A stretch of 64,000 bases of DNA from Luteococcus sp038433135 (GCF_038433135.1 NZ_JBCDMV010000015.1:1-64000), one strand, 5' to 3'; positions 39,987 to 48,504 are shown, numbered from the stretch's first letter. Numbers and translations are program-made. Notes: a model not told the origin generated them from the sequence alone.

Positions 39987-40216
39987 TGGCGAAGACCACC
40001 ACCGCCGCCGATCTGCGCGGCCTCAGCCGTGACGATCTGAATGCCAAGGTCCTCGAGCTGAAGGAAGAGCTGTTCACGCTGCGCTTCCAGGCCGCCACTG
40101 GCCAGCTGGAGAACCACGGCCGTCTGCGCGAGGTCCGCAAGGACATCGCTCGGATCTACACCGTGCTCCAGGAGCGCAACCTGGGCATCGTCGACGACCC
40201 TGAGAAGAAGGCCTGA
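39986..40216 (+). CDS. rpmC: 50S ribosomal protein L29
   Basis: L29 (76 residues) is a two-helix protein near the tunnel exit next to L23. 'DLRGLSRDDLNAKVLELKEE' and 'TLRFQAATGQLENHGRLREV' match the family. The ATG shares a base with the rplP stop. Confidence 0.96.
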   Translation: MAKTTTAADLRGLSRDDLNAKVLELKEELFTLRFQAATGQLENHGRLREVRKDIARIYTVLQERNLGIVDDPEKKA

Positions 40217-40218
40217 CA

Positions 40219-40500
40219 ATGAGCGAGAACACCAAGGTCGAGACCGAGGCCCGCAATGACCGCAAGGTTCGCGAGGGTGTCGTGGTCTCGGACAAGATGG
40301 ACAAGACCATCACCGTGCTCGTGGAGGATCGCGTCAAGCACCCCCTCTACGGCAAGGTCATGACCAAGAGCGAGCGCCTCAAGGCGCACGACGAGAACAA
40401 CGAGGCCGGCGCGGGCGACCGCGTGCGCATCATGGAGACCCGACCGCTGTCGGCGACCAAGCGCTGGCGCCTGCTCGAGATCGTCGAGAAGGCCAAGTGA
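40219..40500 (+). CDS. rpsQ: 30S ribosomal protein S17
   Basis: S17 (93 residues) binds 16S rRNA early in assembly. 'REGVVVSDKMDKTITVLVED' and 'HDENNEAGAGDRVRIMETRP' are typical, the latter close to the family signature GDxVxIxExRPLS. It is the last gene of the S10 operon here and is followed by a strong terminator; rplN does not follow directly. Confidence 0.97.
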   Translation: MSENTKVETEARNDRKVREGVVVSDKMDKTITVLVEDRVKHPLYGKVMTKSERLKAHDENNEAGAGDRVRIMETRPLSATKRWRLLEIVEKAK

Positions 40501-40522
40501 CCTGTCACTGAGTCCTGTGAAG

Positions 40523-40555
40523 GAGGGCCCGTCCAATGCGGACGGGCCCTCTTTT
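40523..40555 (+). terminator. terminator closing the S10 operon
   Basis: GAGGGCCCGTCC (40523-40534 region, first G at 40523) pairs with GGACGGGCCCTC (40540-40551) around five bases, followed by TTTT. It cuts the S10 operon from the downstream inserted gene and the spc operon. Confidence 0.92.
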
Positions 40556-40695
40556 CATTGCCTGAAAGGGATTCGGATTTGTGTGGTAAATGAACAATTG
40601 GTGTGATCGATTGGTTGTCTCGCGTGCTGGCCAAGGGTTAGGTTCGGCGCAGTCGGCGGACAGCGGGGTCCGCCTGAGCCTCGTGAAGGTGAACC

Positions 40696-43600
40696 ATGCG
40701 CAAATCCGGACGGGCGGCTGTGCTGCCCATGGCCCTCGCCTTGGCGGCAGGGGCCGGGATCGGAACCAACAGCCAGACCATGGCCAGGGCGGTGGATCCG
40801 CCCCAGCTGGGAGACATCGTCATCGACAAGGTGGGCGGGCTGCACCGTCCCTTCCACCCGCAGGTGCATGACTACGCCGTTGCCACCTATGCGAGCACGG
40901 AATCGCTGTTGATCTGCCCGAAGGTGATCCGGGGCGAGGTGACCATCGCGGGCCAGCAGGCCGACGAGAATGGCTGCGCCCGGGTTCCGGTTGCCCTGGG
41001 CATCAACCGCGTGCCGATCGTGGTCACCAGCGGGGGTGCCAGCGAGCAGTACCGGGTGAGCATCGTGCGGCGGCCCACGGACTTCCGCGGCCGGGAGGCC
41101 GTGAAGGGGGTCAGGGCCAGCGCAGCGCTGCAGGCCGCGGACCACCCGGCCGAGGCCGCGGTGGACGGACAGCGGGAGAGCTACTGGCGTCCGGAGCAGA
41201 ACAAGGCGGGCAAGCCCGGCGAGGAGGGGGTCAGCGAGTTGGTGCTGACCCTTCCCGAGAAGCGTTGGATCAGCAAGGTCACCGGTTTCCTCAATGTGAC
41301 GGCCGAGAAGATGTGGGTCAATGACCTGCCGGGCAATTACCTGACCATCCAGACTTCGGTCGATGGCCGTACCTGGCGCACGGTGGCCGAGAAGGCCACC
41401 CTGCGGGAGGACTCCCGGATCGCGTCGCATGACCCGAATGCCGGGCGCTACTACTGGGACTGGAACAATCCCGTCCAGGCCAAGTACGTCCGGATCAGCC
41501 TCGGAGCCGGCCGGCAGCAGGTGGTCGACTCCTTCGGGGTGCGCGAGCTGCAGGTCTGGGGGCTTGCCCGCGGGGCCAAGCCGCGCAAGGAACGCTTCAC
41601 CAAGCAGCAGCCGGTGCAGCCCGCCACCGGTTCGCTGGGCGTGAACCGGGCCAATGAGCTGGCGATTCGCAACAACATCACGGTCTCGACCTGGACGCCG
41701 AATGACCAGCGCGCCGCGATGACCCCGAACAATGCCGAGTATGACTCCCTGGCCCGCCCGGCGGCGATCTTCTACGGCCTCGACGTCGGCCCGGATCCCG
41801 ATGGTCTGCACAATGCGACCGAGTTCATGCGTCGCAACCCGCAGGCGCAGTGGGGCATTGCCCGCGCCCCGCGGGGGGACAACTGGAGCAAGCTGGCCGA
41901 GGCGGGGGAGCCCGCCGACTTCATCCACCCGTCGATGAAGCCCTACCTGCAGCGCCTGGTGGAGGTGCAGCTGGGCGACGAGGGTGGCTACAGCGAGTCC
42001 GAGGTGGCGGCCTTCACCAAGTGGTTCGAGTTCTCCAAGAAGCAATACCCGACGGCCCTGGTGCACTCCAACCAGTTCACCACGGCGAGCTGGGCGAAGA
42101 ATGCCCAGAGCTATGTGCAGCAGGCCAAGCCGGACCTGCTGAGCTGGGACAACTACTACTGGGGTGGCGGCAAGACCTTCGGTTCGCACGGCCCGAATGC
42201 CGCCAACACCGTCAACGACCTGCTGGGCGGCCTGATGTGGCAGTCCTACCGGGAGGCCGCCACCAAGGGTCTGACCGGTGACGGTTCCCAGCCGATCCTG
42301 TGGGGCCAGTACCTGGACGCCTTCGACTCGGACTACTCCCAGTCGCAGCGCGCCATCGTCACCAACCTCTCCCTCGCCTCCGGCGCCAAGTGGTTCGGAC
42401 TCTTCAGGCTGGACCTCAACCGCTATGACGGCTCCAACATGGTCGGGCCCGACGGCGAACCGCTGCGTGAATGGCATGAATATGCCGCGCTCTTCCGTCA
42501 GATCCGCACCTATGGGCAGTACCTCACCCCGATGGTCAACGACTGGGTAGCGGTGCAGCCGGGTCAGTCCGGGGCGGCCGGCGCGCCGCTGACCCATCGG
42601 ACCCCCAAGGGCTGGCGGATGGACAGCTTCAAGGCCTCCTCCGCTGCCAATGGCAACCATGGGATCAAGGGGGTGAGCGCACGCAATGTGGGCACCCAGA
42701 ACAATGGGCTGCCGGGTGACGTGGTGCTGGGCTACTTCAAGCCGCTGCCCGGTCTGGACCAGAAGGTGCTGCAGCAGCGTTTCGGCAGCCGTTCGCCGCG
42801 GCCCTTCATGGTGGTCAACGGCCTGACCAGCCATGCCAAGCGGCCCAATACCAGCTACTTCCCGCGGATCGACGACGGGCAGTTCTGGCAGACCGCCCAA
42901 GAGATCACCCTGGACGTGGATCCGCAGGCCGGCGACCTGATGCGCGTTGACCCCGAGACCGGCAAGATCAGCCGGGTGCCCGTCCGCGACGGCAAGGTGA
43001 CCCTGCGCCTGGGCGGCGGACAGGCCGCCCTGATGTTCTGGCGCGAGGCAATGCTGCAGACCGAGATGACGGCCCCGGCAGAGGCGGTTCCCTACACCGC
43101 GTCGACGAAGGTCACGGTCACCGTGACCAACCCGCTGCCCCGTCCCGTCGCCGGGGTGCGGGTCAGCCGGGCCGAGGCCGAGGGCTGGCAGGTTGGCCTG
43201 CCGGAGCAGACGGTGACCCTGGCGCCTGGTGCCTCCCACACCTTCACGCTGGAGGCGCGCAACCTGCGGGCCGCCGGGCCGACGCCCCTGACGGTGACGG
43301 TTGCGGGTCAGGACTTCAGCCGGGAGCTGACGGCAACGCTGACGGGGACCCCCTGCTCCACGGAACGGATCCAGCCGACCGTGGTGGGTGCATCCTCGGA
43401 GGAGACCGGCCGGGAGGATGGCCGAGCGATCAATGCCACCGATGGCAAGCCGGAGACCAAGTGGCACAGCGACTGGTCCACCACCTCGCCCGCGTTGCCA
43501 CACTGGATCCAGCTGGATCTGGGGAGCAGCCAACCGGTCTGTCAGCTGTCCTATCAGGGCCGCCAGGACCAGACGACCGGTCAGGGCTGGGTCAAGGACT

Positions 43601-43827
43601 ATGAGATCTATCTGTCCGACCAGCCGATCGACCCTGCCAACCTACCCGCCAAGCCCACCGCTGCTGGCACCTTCGCCGCCCAGCTGTCCAGTCAGCAGGT
43701 ACCGGTGAACGCAACTGGGCGGTACCTGCTGTTGCGTGGCACGTCGATCTGGGACGGTTCCCGCTGGATGACCGCGAGTGAGATCTCAGCCAGCAAGCCC
43801 GGCCCGGCACCTGTTCCCGAGCGCTGA
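40696..43827 (+). CDS. secreted multidomain glycosidase-like protein
   Basis: The 1043-residue product has a signal peptide (residues 1-31, cut after MARA). A cadherin-like beta-sandwich follows (about 36-128), then an F5/8 type C (CBM32-like) domain (135-290). A central barrel-like region (300-640) contains 'VQLGDEGGYSESE' with Glu429 and 'LSWDNYYWGG' with Asp485, candidate catalytic or binding residues. A NEW3-type beta domain (about 790-885, 'VTVTVTNPLPRPVAGVRVS') and a second F5/8 type C domain (895-1035) complete it. It probably binds and cuts a glycan outside the cell; the glycoside hydrolase family is not recognised. A GAAGGTG site lies before the ATG. The gene sits between the S10 and spc operons, behind one terminator and before another. 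Confidence 0.82.
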   Translation: MRKSGRAAVLPMALALAAGAGIGTNSQTMARAVDPPQLGDIVIDKVGGLHRPFHPQVHDYAVATYASTESLLICPKVIRGEVTIAGQQADENGCARVPVALGINRVPIVVTSGGASEQYRVSIVRRPTDFRGREAVKGVRASAALQAADHPAEAAVDGQRESYWRPEQNKAGKPGEEGVSELVLTLPEKRWISKVTGFLNVTAEKMWVNDLPGNYLTIQTSVDGRTWRTVAEKATLREDSRIASHDPNAGRYYWDWNNPVQAKYVRISLGAGRQQVVDSFGVRELQVWGLARGAKPRKERFTKQQPVQPATGSLGVNRANELAIRNNITVSTWTPNDQRAAMTPNNAEYDSLARPAAIFYGLDVGPDPDGLHNATEFMRRNPQAQWGIARAPRGDNWSKLAEAGEPADFIHPSMKPYLQRLVEVQLGDEGGYSESEVAAFTKWFEFSKKQYPTALVHSNQFTTASWAKNAQSYVQQAKPDLLSWDNYYWGGGKTFGSHGPNAANTVNDLLGGLMWQSYREAATKGLTGDGSQPILWGQYLDAFDSDYSQSQRAIVTNLSLASGAKWFGLFRLDLNRYDGSNMVGPDGEPLREWHEYAALFRQIRTYGQYLTPMVNDWVAVQPGQSGAAGAPLTHRTPKGWRMDSFKASSAANGNHGIKGVSARNVGTQNNGLPGDVVLGYFKPLPGLDQKVLQQRFGSRSPRPFMVVNGLTSHAKRPNTSYFPRIDDGQFWQTAQEITLDVDPQAGDLMRVDPETGKISRVPVRDGKVTLRLGGGQAALMFWREAMLQTEMTAPAEAVPYTASTKVTVTVTNPLPRPVAGVRVSRAEAEGWQVGLPEQTVTLAPGASHTFTLEARNLRAAGPTPLTVTVAGQDFSRELTATLTGTPCSTERIQPTVVGASSEETGREDGRAINATDGKPETKWHSDWSTTSPALPHWIQLDLGSSQPVCQLSYQGRQDQTTGQGWVKDYEIYLSDQPIDPANLPAKPTAAGTFAAQLSSQQVPVNATGRYLLLRGTSIWDGSRWMTASEISASKPGPAPVPER

Positions 43828-43852
43828 AGCAAGCGGGTAGGAGCACCACCAG

Positions 43853-43893
43853 CACGCCTCCGGGGCCGATTGGCTCCCGGGGGCGTGTTTCCC
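43853..43893 (+). terminator. terminator after the glycosidase-like gene
   Basis: CACGCCTCCGGG (43853-43864) pairs with CCCGGGGGCGTG (43876-43887, one G-U) and is followed by TTTCCC. A TATGCT box (43895-43900) follows at once and could be the -10 of the spc operon promoter; a TTGGCT at 43870 would be 19 bp upstream of it. Confidence 0.75.
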
Positions 43894-43907
43894 TTATGCT
43901 TGACAAG

Positions 43908-43998
43908 TTGGCCTGAGCTGGGTCGCGCTCTCGCGTGCCCTTCACGGCCCAATGCCTGCGGACCTTCGGGTTCGGGGTTGTCCACCCCAGCTGGCCAA
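43908..43998 (+). promoter_or_regulatory. long-range helix in the rplN leader
   Basis: TTGGCC and AGCTGGG (43908-43913, 43916-43922) pair with CCCAGCT and GGCCAA (43986-43998), leaving a two-base bulge. The helix encloses about 63 bases upstream of the spc operon and may be a leader structure. Confidence 0.4.
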
Positions 43999-44068
43999 AT
44001 CCAGGTGGGTTACACATTCAAGCCTCTCAAGGCCCTTTCGCGGGAACCGGTGGGGCAGAGGAGAACAA

Positions 44069-44437
44069 ATGATCCAGCAGGAGTCGCGGCTGAAGGTCGC
44101 CGACAACACTGGTGCCAAGGAACTCTTGTGCATCCGTGTTCTCGGTGGATCCAAGCGCCGTTACGCCGGTCTCGGCGACACCATCGTGTGCAGCGTCAAG
44201 GACGCCATCCCCGGTGGCAACGTGAAGAAGGGCGAGGTCGTCAAGGCCGTCATCGTCCGCACCGTGAAGGAGAACCGTCGCGCCGACGGCTCCTACATTA
44301 AGTTCGATGAGAATGCGGCCGTCATCCTGAAGAACGACGGGGAGCCCCGCGGCACCCGCATCTTCGGCCCGGTTGCCCGCGAGCTGCGCGAGAAGAAGTT
44401 CATGCGCATCGTCTCGCTCGCCCCGGAGGTGATCTGA
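44069..44437 (+). CDS. rplN: 50S ribosomal protein L14
   Basis: L14 (122 residues) forms an inter-subunit bridge. 'MIQQESRLKVADNTGAKELL', 'RRYAGLGDTIVCSVKDAIPG' and 'GTRIFGPVARELREKKFMRI' are standard. The ATG has GAGGAGA 4 nt upstream. It is the first gene of the spc operon in this genome. Confidence 0.97.
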   Translation: MIQQESRLKVADNTGAKELLCIRVLGGSKRRYAGLGDTIVCSVKDAIPGGNVKKGEVVKAVIVRTVKENRRADGSYIKFDENAAVILKNDGEPRGTRIFGPVARELREKKFMRIVSLAPEVI

Positions 44438-44438
44438 C

Positions 44439-44810
44439 ATGAAGTCCCTGAACGTCAAGAAGGGTGACCGCGTCAAGGTCATCGCCGGCAAGGACAAGGG
44501 CACCATCGGCGAGATCATCGCCGTCGACGTCGAGCGCCAGCGCGTGACCGTCGAAGGTGTCAACATCATCAAGCGCCACCGTCGCGACCAGGCCACCCAG
44601 TCCGGTCAGCAGACCAAGGGCGGCATCATCGCCTCCGAGGCGCCGATCCACGTCTCCAACGTCCAGCTGGTCATCGGCTCGGGCAAGGACGCTCAGGTGA
44701 CCCGCGTGGGCCACAAGCGCGTCGACGTGATGAAGCGTCGTCCCGACGGCTCTGAGTACGCCGCCCAGCGCAGCGTGCGCATCGCCCGTAAGACCGGGGA
44801 GGAGATCTGA
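44439..44810 (+). CDS. rplX: 50S ribosomal protein L24
   Basis: L24 (123 residues) is an early assembly protein with a KOW motif: 'KKGDRVKVIAGKDKGTIGEI'. The C-terminal part ends 'RVGHKRVDVMKRRPDGSEYA', longer than E. coli L24 (104), as usual for actinobacteria. It begins one base after the rplN stop and shares a base with rplE (TGATG). Confidence 0.96.
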   Translation: MKSLNVKKGDRVKVIAGKDKGTIGEIIAVDVERQRVTVEGVNIIKRHRRDQATQSGQQTKGGIIASEAPIHVSNVQLVIGSGKDAQVTRVGHKRVDVMKRRPDGSEYAAQRSVRIARKTGEEI

Positions 44811-45475
44811 TGAGCGTCGAGAGCACCGAGCAGGTCGTGACCGAGACCGCCGAGAACAAGAACGTGGCCCGCGAACTGCCTCGCCTGAAGCAGAGGTACC
44901 GCGAGGAGATCGTCCCCGCGCTGCAGAGCGAGTTCAGCTTCGCCAACCCCATGCAGATCCCCGGTCTGGTCAAGATCGTGGTGAACATGGGTGTCGGTGA
45001 CGCCGCCAATGACTCCAAGGTCATGGATGGCGCCATCAAGGACCTGACCGCCATCACCGGCCAGAAGCCGCAGGTGACCAAGGCCCGCAAGTCCATCGCC
45101 CAGTTCAAGCTGCGTGAGGGCCAGCCCATCGGCTGCCACGTCACGCTGCGTGGTGACCGGATGTGGGAATTCGCCGACCGGCTGCTGACCCTGGCCCTGC
45201 CCCGAATCCGCGACTTCCGCGGCCTCAACGGCAACCAGTTCGACGGCCTGGGCAACTACACCTTCGGTCTGAACGAGCAGGTCATGTTCCTGGAGATCGA
45301 CCAGGACAAGATCGATCGCGTCCGCGGTATGGACATCACCTTCGTGACGTCGGCCTCCAACAACGAGGAGGGCAAGGCGCTGCTGAAGCACCTCGGCTTC
45401 CCGTTCAAGGAAGTTGACGATCCCAAGGCCAAGAAGGTGCGTCGCGGCCCGGCGTACTACAAGAAGAAGAAGTGA
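44810..45475 (+). CDS. rplE: 50S ribosomal protein L5
   Basis: L5 (221 residues) binds 5S rRNA and contacts the P-site tRNA. The core begins near 'PRLKQRYREEIVPALQSEF', with 'KIVVNMGVGDAANDSKVMDG' and 'ITGQKPQVTKARKSIAQFKL'. There is a 25-residue N-terminal tail and a basic C-terminus. Translation is coupled to rplX. Confidence 0.96.
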   Translation: MSVESTEQVVTETAENKNVARELPRLKQRYREEIVPALQSEFSFANPMQIPGLVKIVVNMGVGDAANDSKVMDGAIKDLTAITGQKPQVTKARKSIAQFKLREGQPIGCHVTLRGDRMWEFADRLLTLALPRIRDFRGLNGNQFDGLGNYTFGLNEQVMFLEIDQDKIDRVRGMDITFVTSASNNEEGKALLKHLGFPFKEVDDPKAKKVRRGPAYYKKKK

Positions 45476-45486
45476 GGCGCTGAACC

Positions 45487-45672
45487 ATGGCCAAGACAGC
45501 CCTGAAGGTCAAGCAGTCGCGTACCCCCAAGTTCGGCGTCCGCGCCTACACCCGCTGCCAGAAGTGCGGCCGGCCGAAGTCGGTCTACCGCAAGTTCGGT
45601 CTGTGCCGCGTGTGCCTGCGCGAGATGGCTCACAAGGGCGAGCTGCCCGGCGTGACCAAGTCGTCCTGGTGA
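45487..45672 (+). CDS. rpsZ: 30S ribosomal protein S14, zinc type
   Basis: This 61-residue S14 has two CxxC pairs, 'CQKCGRPKSVYRKFGLCRVC', which bind zinc. Long, zinc-free S14 paralogues occur elsewhere in many actinobacteria under zinc control; none is seen here. It lies 11 bp after rplE, with GAGGCGCTGAACC upstream. A 190-bp gap with hairpins follows before rpsH. Confidence 0.97.
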   Translation: MAKTALKVKQSRTPKFGVRAYTRCQKCGRPKSVYRKFGLCRVCLREMAHKGELPGVTKSSW

Positions 45673-45695
45673 GCTCACGGACTCACTGAGCCTGT

Positions 45696-45761
45696 CGCCG
45701 GCGGCGGGGGAGACCCCGCCGTCGGCGCACCATGCAGGCGCTCACCGCTGTGGTGGGCGCC
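45696..45761 (+). promoter_or_regulatory. two hairpins between rpsZ and rpsH
   Basis: A 14-bp stem (45696-45709 with 45714-45727, one G-U, GAGA loop) is followed by a 10-bp stem (45737-45746 with 45752-45761, one G-U). There is no T-tract. They could be a partial terminator or a leader for feedback control of rpsH and downstream genes. Confidence 0.55.
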
Positions 45762-45863
45762 GGCACCACAAACTTCCTGGCCGCCGGTCAGGACAAAGCG
45801 CGAAAGGTCATGTCTGGGTGTACCCGGGCCTGAAACCGTCGCGAGAAAGAAGTGCAAACAGCC

Positions 45864-46271
45864 ATGACAATGACTGATCCGATCGCAGACATGCTGACTC
45901 GTCTGCGCAACGCCAATCAGGCGTTCCACGACTCGACCTCCATGCCGCATTCGAAGATCAAGGTGGGCATCGCCGAGATCCTCAAGCAGGAGGGCTACAT
46001 CACCGACTTCGAGGTTGCCGAGCCCGCCGAGGGCGAGGTCGGCAAGACCCTGAAGATCACCCTGAAGTACGGCGACGACCGCAAGCGTTCCATCGCTGGC
46101 CTGCGCCGCATCAGCAAGCCCGGCCTGCGCGTCTACGCCAAGTCGACTGCGCTGCCGAAGGTGCTGGGTGGGATGGGCATCGCCATCATCTCCACCTCGC
46201 AGGGCCTGCTGACTGACAGCCAGGCACACGAGAAGTCCGTGGGCGGCGAAGTGCTCGCCTACGTCTGGTGA
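45864..46271 (+). CDS. rpsH: 30S ribosomal protein S8
   Basis: S8 (135 residues) binds the central domain of 16S rRNA and in E. coli represses the spc operon. 'MTMTDPIADMLTRLRNANQA' is the normal N-terminus, which fixes the ATG at 45864 over the GTG at 45852. 'GLRVYAKSTALPKVLGGMGI' and 'GGEVLAYVW' close the protein. It restarts the spc operon after a 190-bp gap. Confidence 0.96.
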   Translation: MTMTDPIADMLTRLRNANQAFHDSTSMPHSKIKVGIAEILKQEGYITDFEVAEPAEGEVGKTLKITLKYGDDRKRSIAGLRRISKPGLRVYAKSTALPKVLGGMGIAIISTSQGLLTDSQAHEKSVGGEVLAYVW

Positions 46272-46299
46272 CCCGACGAGACTGATAAGGAGAATTTGA

Positions 46300-46842
46300 A
46301 TGTCACGCATTGGCAAGCTCCCGATCACCGTCCCGTCCGGTGTTGAGGTCAAGCTCGACGGCCAGAATGTCGAGGTGAAGGGTCCCAAGGGCACCCTGAC
46401 CCACGTCGTTCCTGAGCCCATCAAGATTTCGAAGAATGAAGAAGGCCAGCTCGAGGTGGTTCGTCCTGACGACGAGCGCGAGAGCCGGTCCCTGCACGGC
46501 CTGACCCGGACCCTGGTGAACAACATGGTCATCGGTGTCACCGAGGGCTACGAGAAGAAGCTGGAGATCGTTGGCGTCGGCTACCGCGTCATGGCCAAGG
46601 GTCCCAAGCAGCTCGAGTTCGCGCTCGGCTTCTCCCACCCGGTGATCATTGACGCCCCCGAGGGCATCACCTTCGCCGTCGAGAAGCCCACCGCGTTCAG
46701 CGTCCAGGGCATCGACAAGCAGGTTGTGGGCGAGGTTGCGGCCAACATCCGCAAGCTCCGCAAGCCCGAGCCCTACAAGGGCAAGGGTGTGCGTTACGCC
46801 GGCGAGCAGGTTCGCCGCAAGGTCGGAAAGGCTGGTAAGTGA
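46300..46842 (+). CDS. rplF: 50S ribosomal protein L6
   Basis: L6 (180 residues) lies near the sarcin-ricin loop. 'MSRIGKLPITVPSGVEVKLD', 'GVGYRVMAKGPKQLEFALGF' and the C-terminal 'PEPYKGKGVRYAGEQVRRKV' are diagnostic. TAAGGAGAA precedes the ATG. It overlaps rplR by GTGA. Confidence 0.97.
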   Translation: MSRIGKLPITVPSGVEVKLDGQNVEVKGPKGTLTHVVPEPIKISKNEEGQLEVVRPDDERESRSLHGLTRTLVNNMVIGVTEGYEKKLEIVGVGYRVMAKGPKQLEFALGFSHPVIIDAPEGITFAVEKPTAFSVQGIDKQVVGEVAANIRKLRKPEPYKGKGVRYAGEQVRRKVGKAGK

Positions 46843-47228
46843 CCATGGGTATCTCTCTGGGAGTCCGCAAGGGACTGGCTCCGAAGACTGCGTCGCGTCT
46901 GCGTCGTCAGGCTCGTGGCCGCAAGAAGATCCACGGTTCGGCCGAGCGTCCGCGCATGGTCGTCACCCGTTCCGCCCGCCACATCGGCGTCCAGGTCATC
47001 GACGACGTGCAGGGTCACACCCTGGCGTCGGCCTCGACCATGGAGGCTGCCGTTCGTGGTGCCAGCGGCGACAAGTCTGCCAAGGCTGCGAAGGTCGGCG
47101 AGCTGATCGCCGAGCGCGCGAAGGCCGCTGGCGTCGAGAACGTGGTCTTTGACCGCGCCGGAAACAAGTACCACGGTCGCATCGCTGCGCTGGCTGACGC
47201 CGCGCGCGAGGCTGGCCTCGGGTTCTGA
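46839..47228 (+). CDS. rplR: 50S ribosomal protein L18
   Basis: L18 (129 residues) binds 5S rRNA with L5. 'ERPRMVVTRSARHIGVQVID' and 'FDRAGNKYHGRIAALADAAR' are typical. The GTG at 46839 overlaps the rplF stop and has GGAAAGG 7 nt upstream. The ATG at 46845, two codons in, is an alternative start. Confidence 0.95.
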   Translation: MTMGISLGVRKGLAPKTASRLRRQARGRKKIHGSAERPRMVVTRSARHIGVQVIDDVQGHTLASASTMEAAVRGASGDKSAKAAKVGELIAERAKAAGVENVVFDRAGNKYHGRIAALADAAREAGLGF

Positions 47229-47251
47229 TCACGACTGAAAGGCAAAAGACG

Positions 47252-47863
47252 ATGAGTGAAACTCAGCGCCGCGGTGGCGGTGCCGGAGGCGGCGAGCGTC
47301 GGGGTCGTGAGGACCGTCGAGGCAACGCCAAGCAGACCGAAGAGAAGTCGCAGTACCTGGAGCGCGTGGTTGCGATCAACCGCGTCGCCAAGGTGGTCCA
47401 GGGTGGCCGCCGGTTCAGCTTCACCGCACTGGTTGTGGTGGGCGACGGCGAGGGCACCGTGGGCGTCGGCTACGGAAAGGCCAAGGAGGTGCCCGCGGCG
47501 ATCGCCAAGGGTGTCGAGGAGGCCAAGAAGCATTTCTTCAAGGTGCCGCTGATCCAGCGGACCATTCCGCACCCCGTCCAGGGCGAGAAGGCCGCTGGCG
47601 TCGTGATGCTGCGTCCGGCTTCGCCCGGTACCGGTGTCATCGCCGGTGGTTCGGCTCGCGCCGTGCTGGAGTGCGCCGGTGTGCACGATGTGCTCGCCAA
47701 GTCCCTGGGCTCGCCCAACGCCATCAACGTGGTGCACGCCACCGTTGAGGCGCTGCAGATGCTTGAGGAGCCGGAGCAGATCGCGAAGCGTCGCGGCAAG
47801 TCCGTCGAGGACGTTGCCCCGGCCGCGCTGCTGAAGGCTCGCAAGGAAGGGGTGACCAACTGA
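47252..47863 (+). CDS. rpsE: 30S ribosomal protein S5
   Basis: S5 (203 residues) helps unwind mRNA at entry and affects decoding fidelity. After a Gly/Arg-rich tail (residues 1-30), the core has 'ERVVAINRVAKVVQGGRRFS' and 'GKAKEVPAAIAKGVEEAKKH', with 'RPASPGTGVIAGGSARAVLE'. AAAGGC precedes the ATG. It shares a base with rpmD (TGATG). Confidence 0.97.
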   Translation: MSETQRRGGGAGGGERRGREDRRGNAKQTEEKSQYLERVVAINRVAKVVQGGRRFSFTALVVVGDGEGTVGVGYGKAKEVPAAIAKGVEEAKKHFFKVPLIQRTIPHPVQGEKAAGVVMLRPASPGTGVIAGGSARAVLECAGVHDVLAKSLGSPNAINVVHATVEALQMLEEPEQIAKRRGKSVEDVAPAALLKARKEGVTN

Positions 47864-48045
47864 TGGCACGCCTGAAGGTGACCCAGAAGAAGTCCAGCAT
47901 CGGTGGCAAGCAGAACCAGCGCGAGACCCTGCGTACGCTGGGCCTCAAGCGGATCGGCGATGTCGTCGTGAAGGAGGACCGTCCCGAGATTCGTGGAATG
48001 GTCAAGACCGTGCAGCACCTGGTTGCTGTGGAAGAGGTTGAGTGA
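47863..48045 (+). CDS. rpmD: 50S ribosomal protein L30
   Basis: L30 (60 residues) is a small 50S protein. 'LKVTQKKSSIGGKQNQRETL' and 'LGLKRIGDVVVKEDRPEIRG' fit the family exactly. Start and stop are coupled to rpsE and rplO. Confidence 0.97.
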   Translation: MARLKVTQKKSSIGGKQNQRETLRTLGLKRIGDVVVKEDRPEIRGMVKTVQHLVAVEEVE

Positions 48046-48046
48046 C

Positions 48047-48487
48047 ATGGCGTTGAAGGTTCATCACCTGCGTCCTGCCCCCGGCGCCAAGACCGCCAAG
48101 ACCCGCGTTGGTCGTGGTGAGGGCTCCAAGGGCAAGACTGCTGGTCGCGGTACCAAGGGTACCGGCGCGCGGAAGAACGTCCCCGAGAACTTCGAGGGTG
48201 GCCAGATGCCGATGCACATGCGTCTGCCGAAGGTCAAGGGCTTCAAGAACCCGTTCCGCACCGAGTACCAGGTTGTCAACGTTGGCACCATCGCCGAGCT
48301 GTTCCCGGAAGGCGGCGCCGTGAGCGTCGACGACCTGGTGGCCAAGGGCGCCGTCCGCAAGGGCCGCCTGGTGAAGGTGCTGGGCAATGGCGACATCCAG
48401 GTTGCCGTGCAGGTGAGCGCCGACGCGTTCACCGGCTCGGCCAAGGAGAAGATCGAGAAGGCTGGTGGCTCCGCTACGGAGCTGTGA
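48047..48487 (+). CDS. rplO: 50S ribosomal protein L15
   Basis: L15 (146 residues) is a late assembly protein. 'MALKVHHLRPAPGAKTAKTR', 'GRGTKGTGARKNVPENFEGG' and 'MPMHMRLPKVKGFKNPFRTE' are typical. The start lies one base after the rpmD stop. It ends the spc operon at a UUCG-capped terminator. In most actinobacteria secY follows directly; here it lies 6.2 kb away. Confidence 0.97.
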   Translation: MALKVHHLRPAPGAKTAKTRVGRGEGSKGKTAGRGTKGTGARKNVPENFEGGQMPMHMRLPKVKGFKNPFRTEYQVVNVGTIAELFPEGGAVSVDDLVAKGAVRKGRLVKVLGNGDIQVAVQVSADAFTGSAKEKIEKAGGSATEL

Positions 48488-48504
48488 TCCACGCCTGACA
48501 CAAG

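Noticed and set aside
40555..43533. 992-codon minus-strand frame opposite the glycosidase-like gene
   Set aside because: The plus-strand frame has a signal peptide and recognisable domains; the opposite frame has none.
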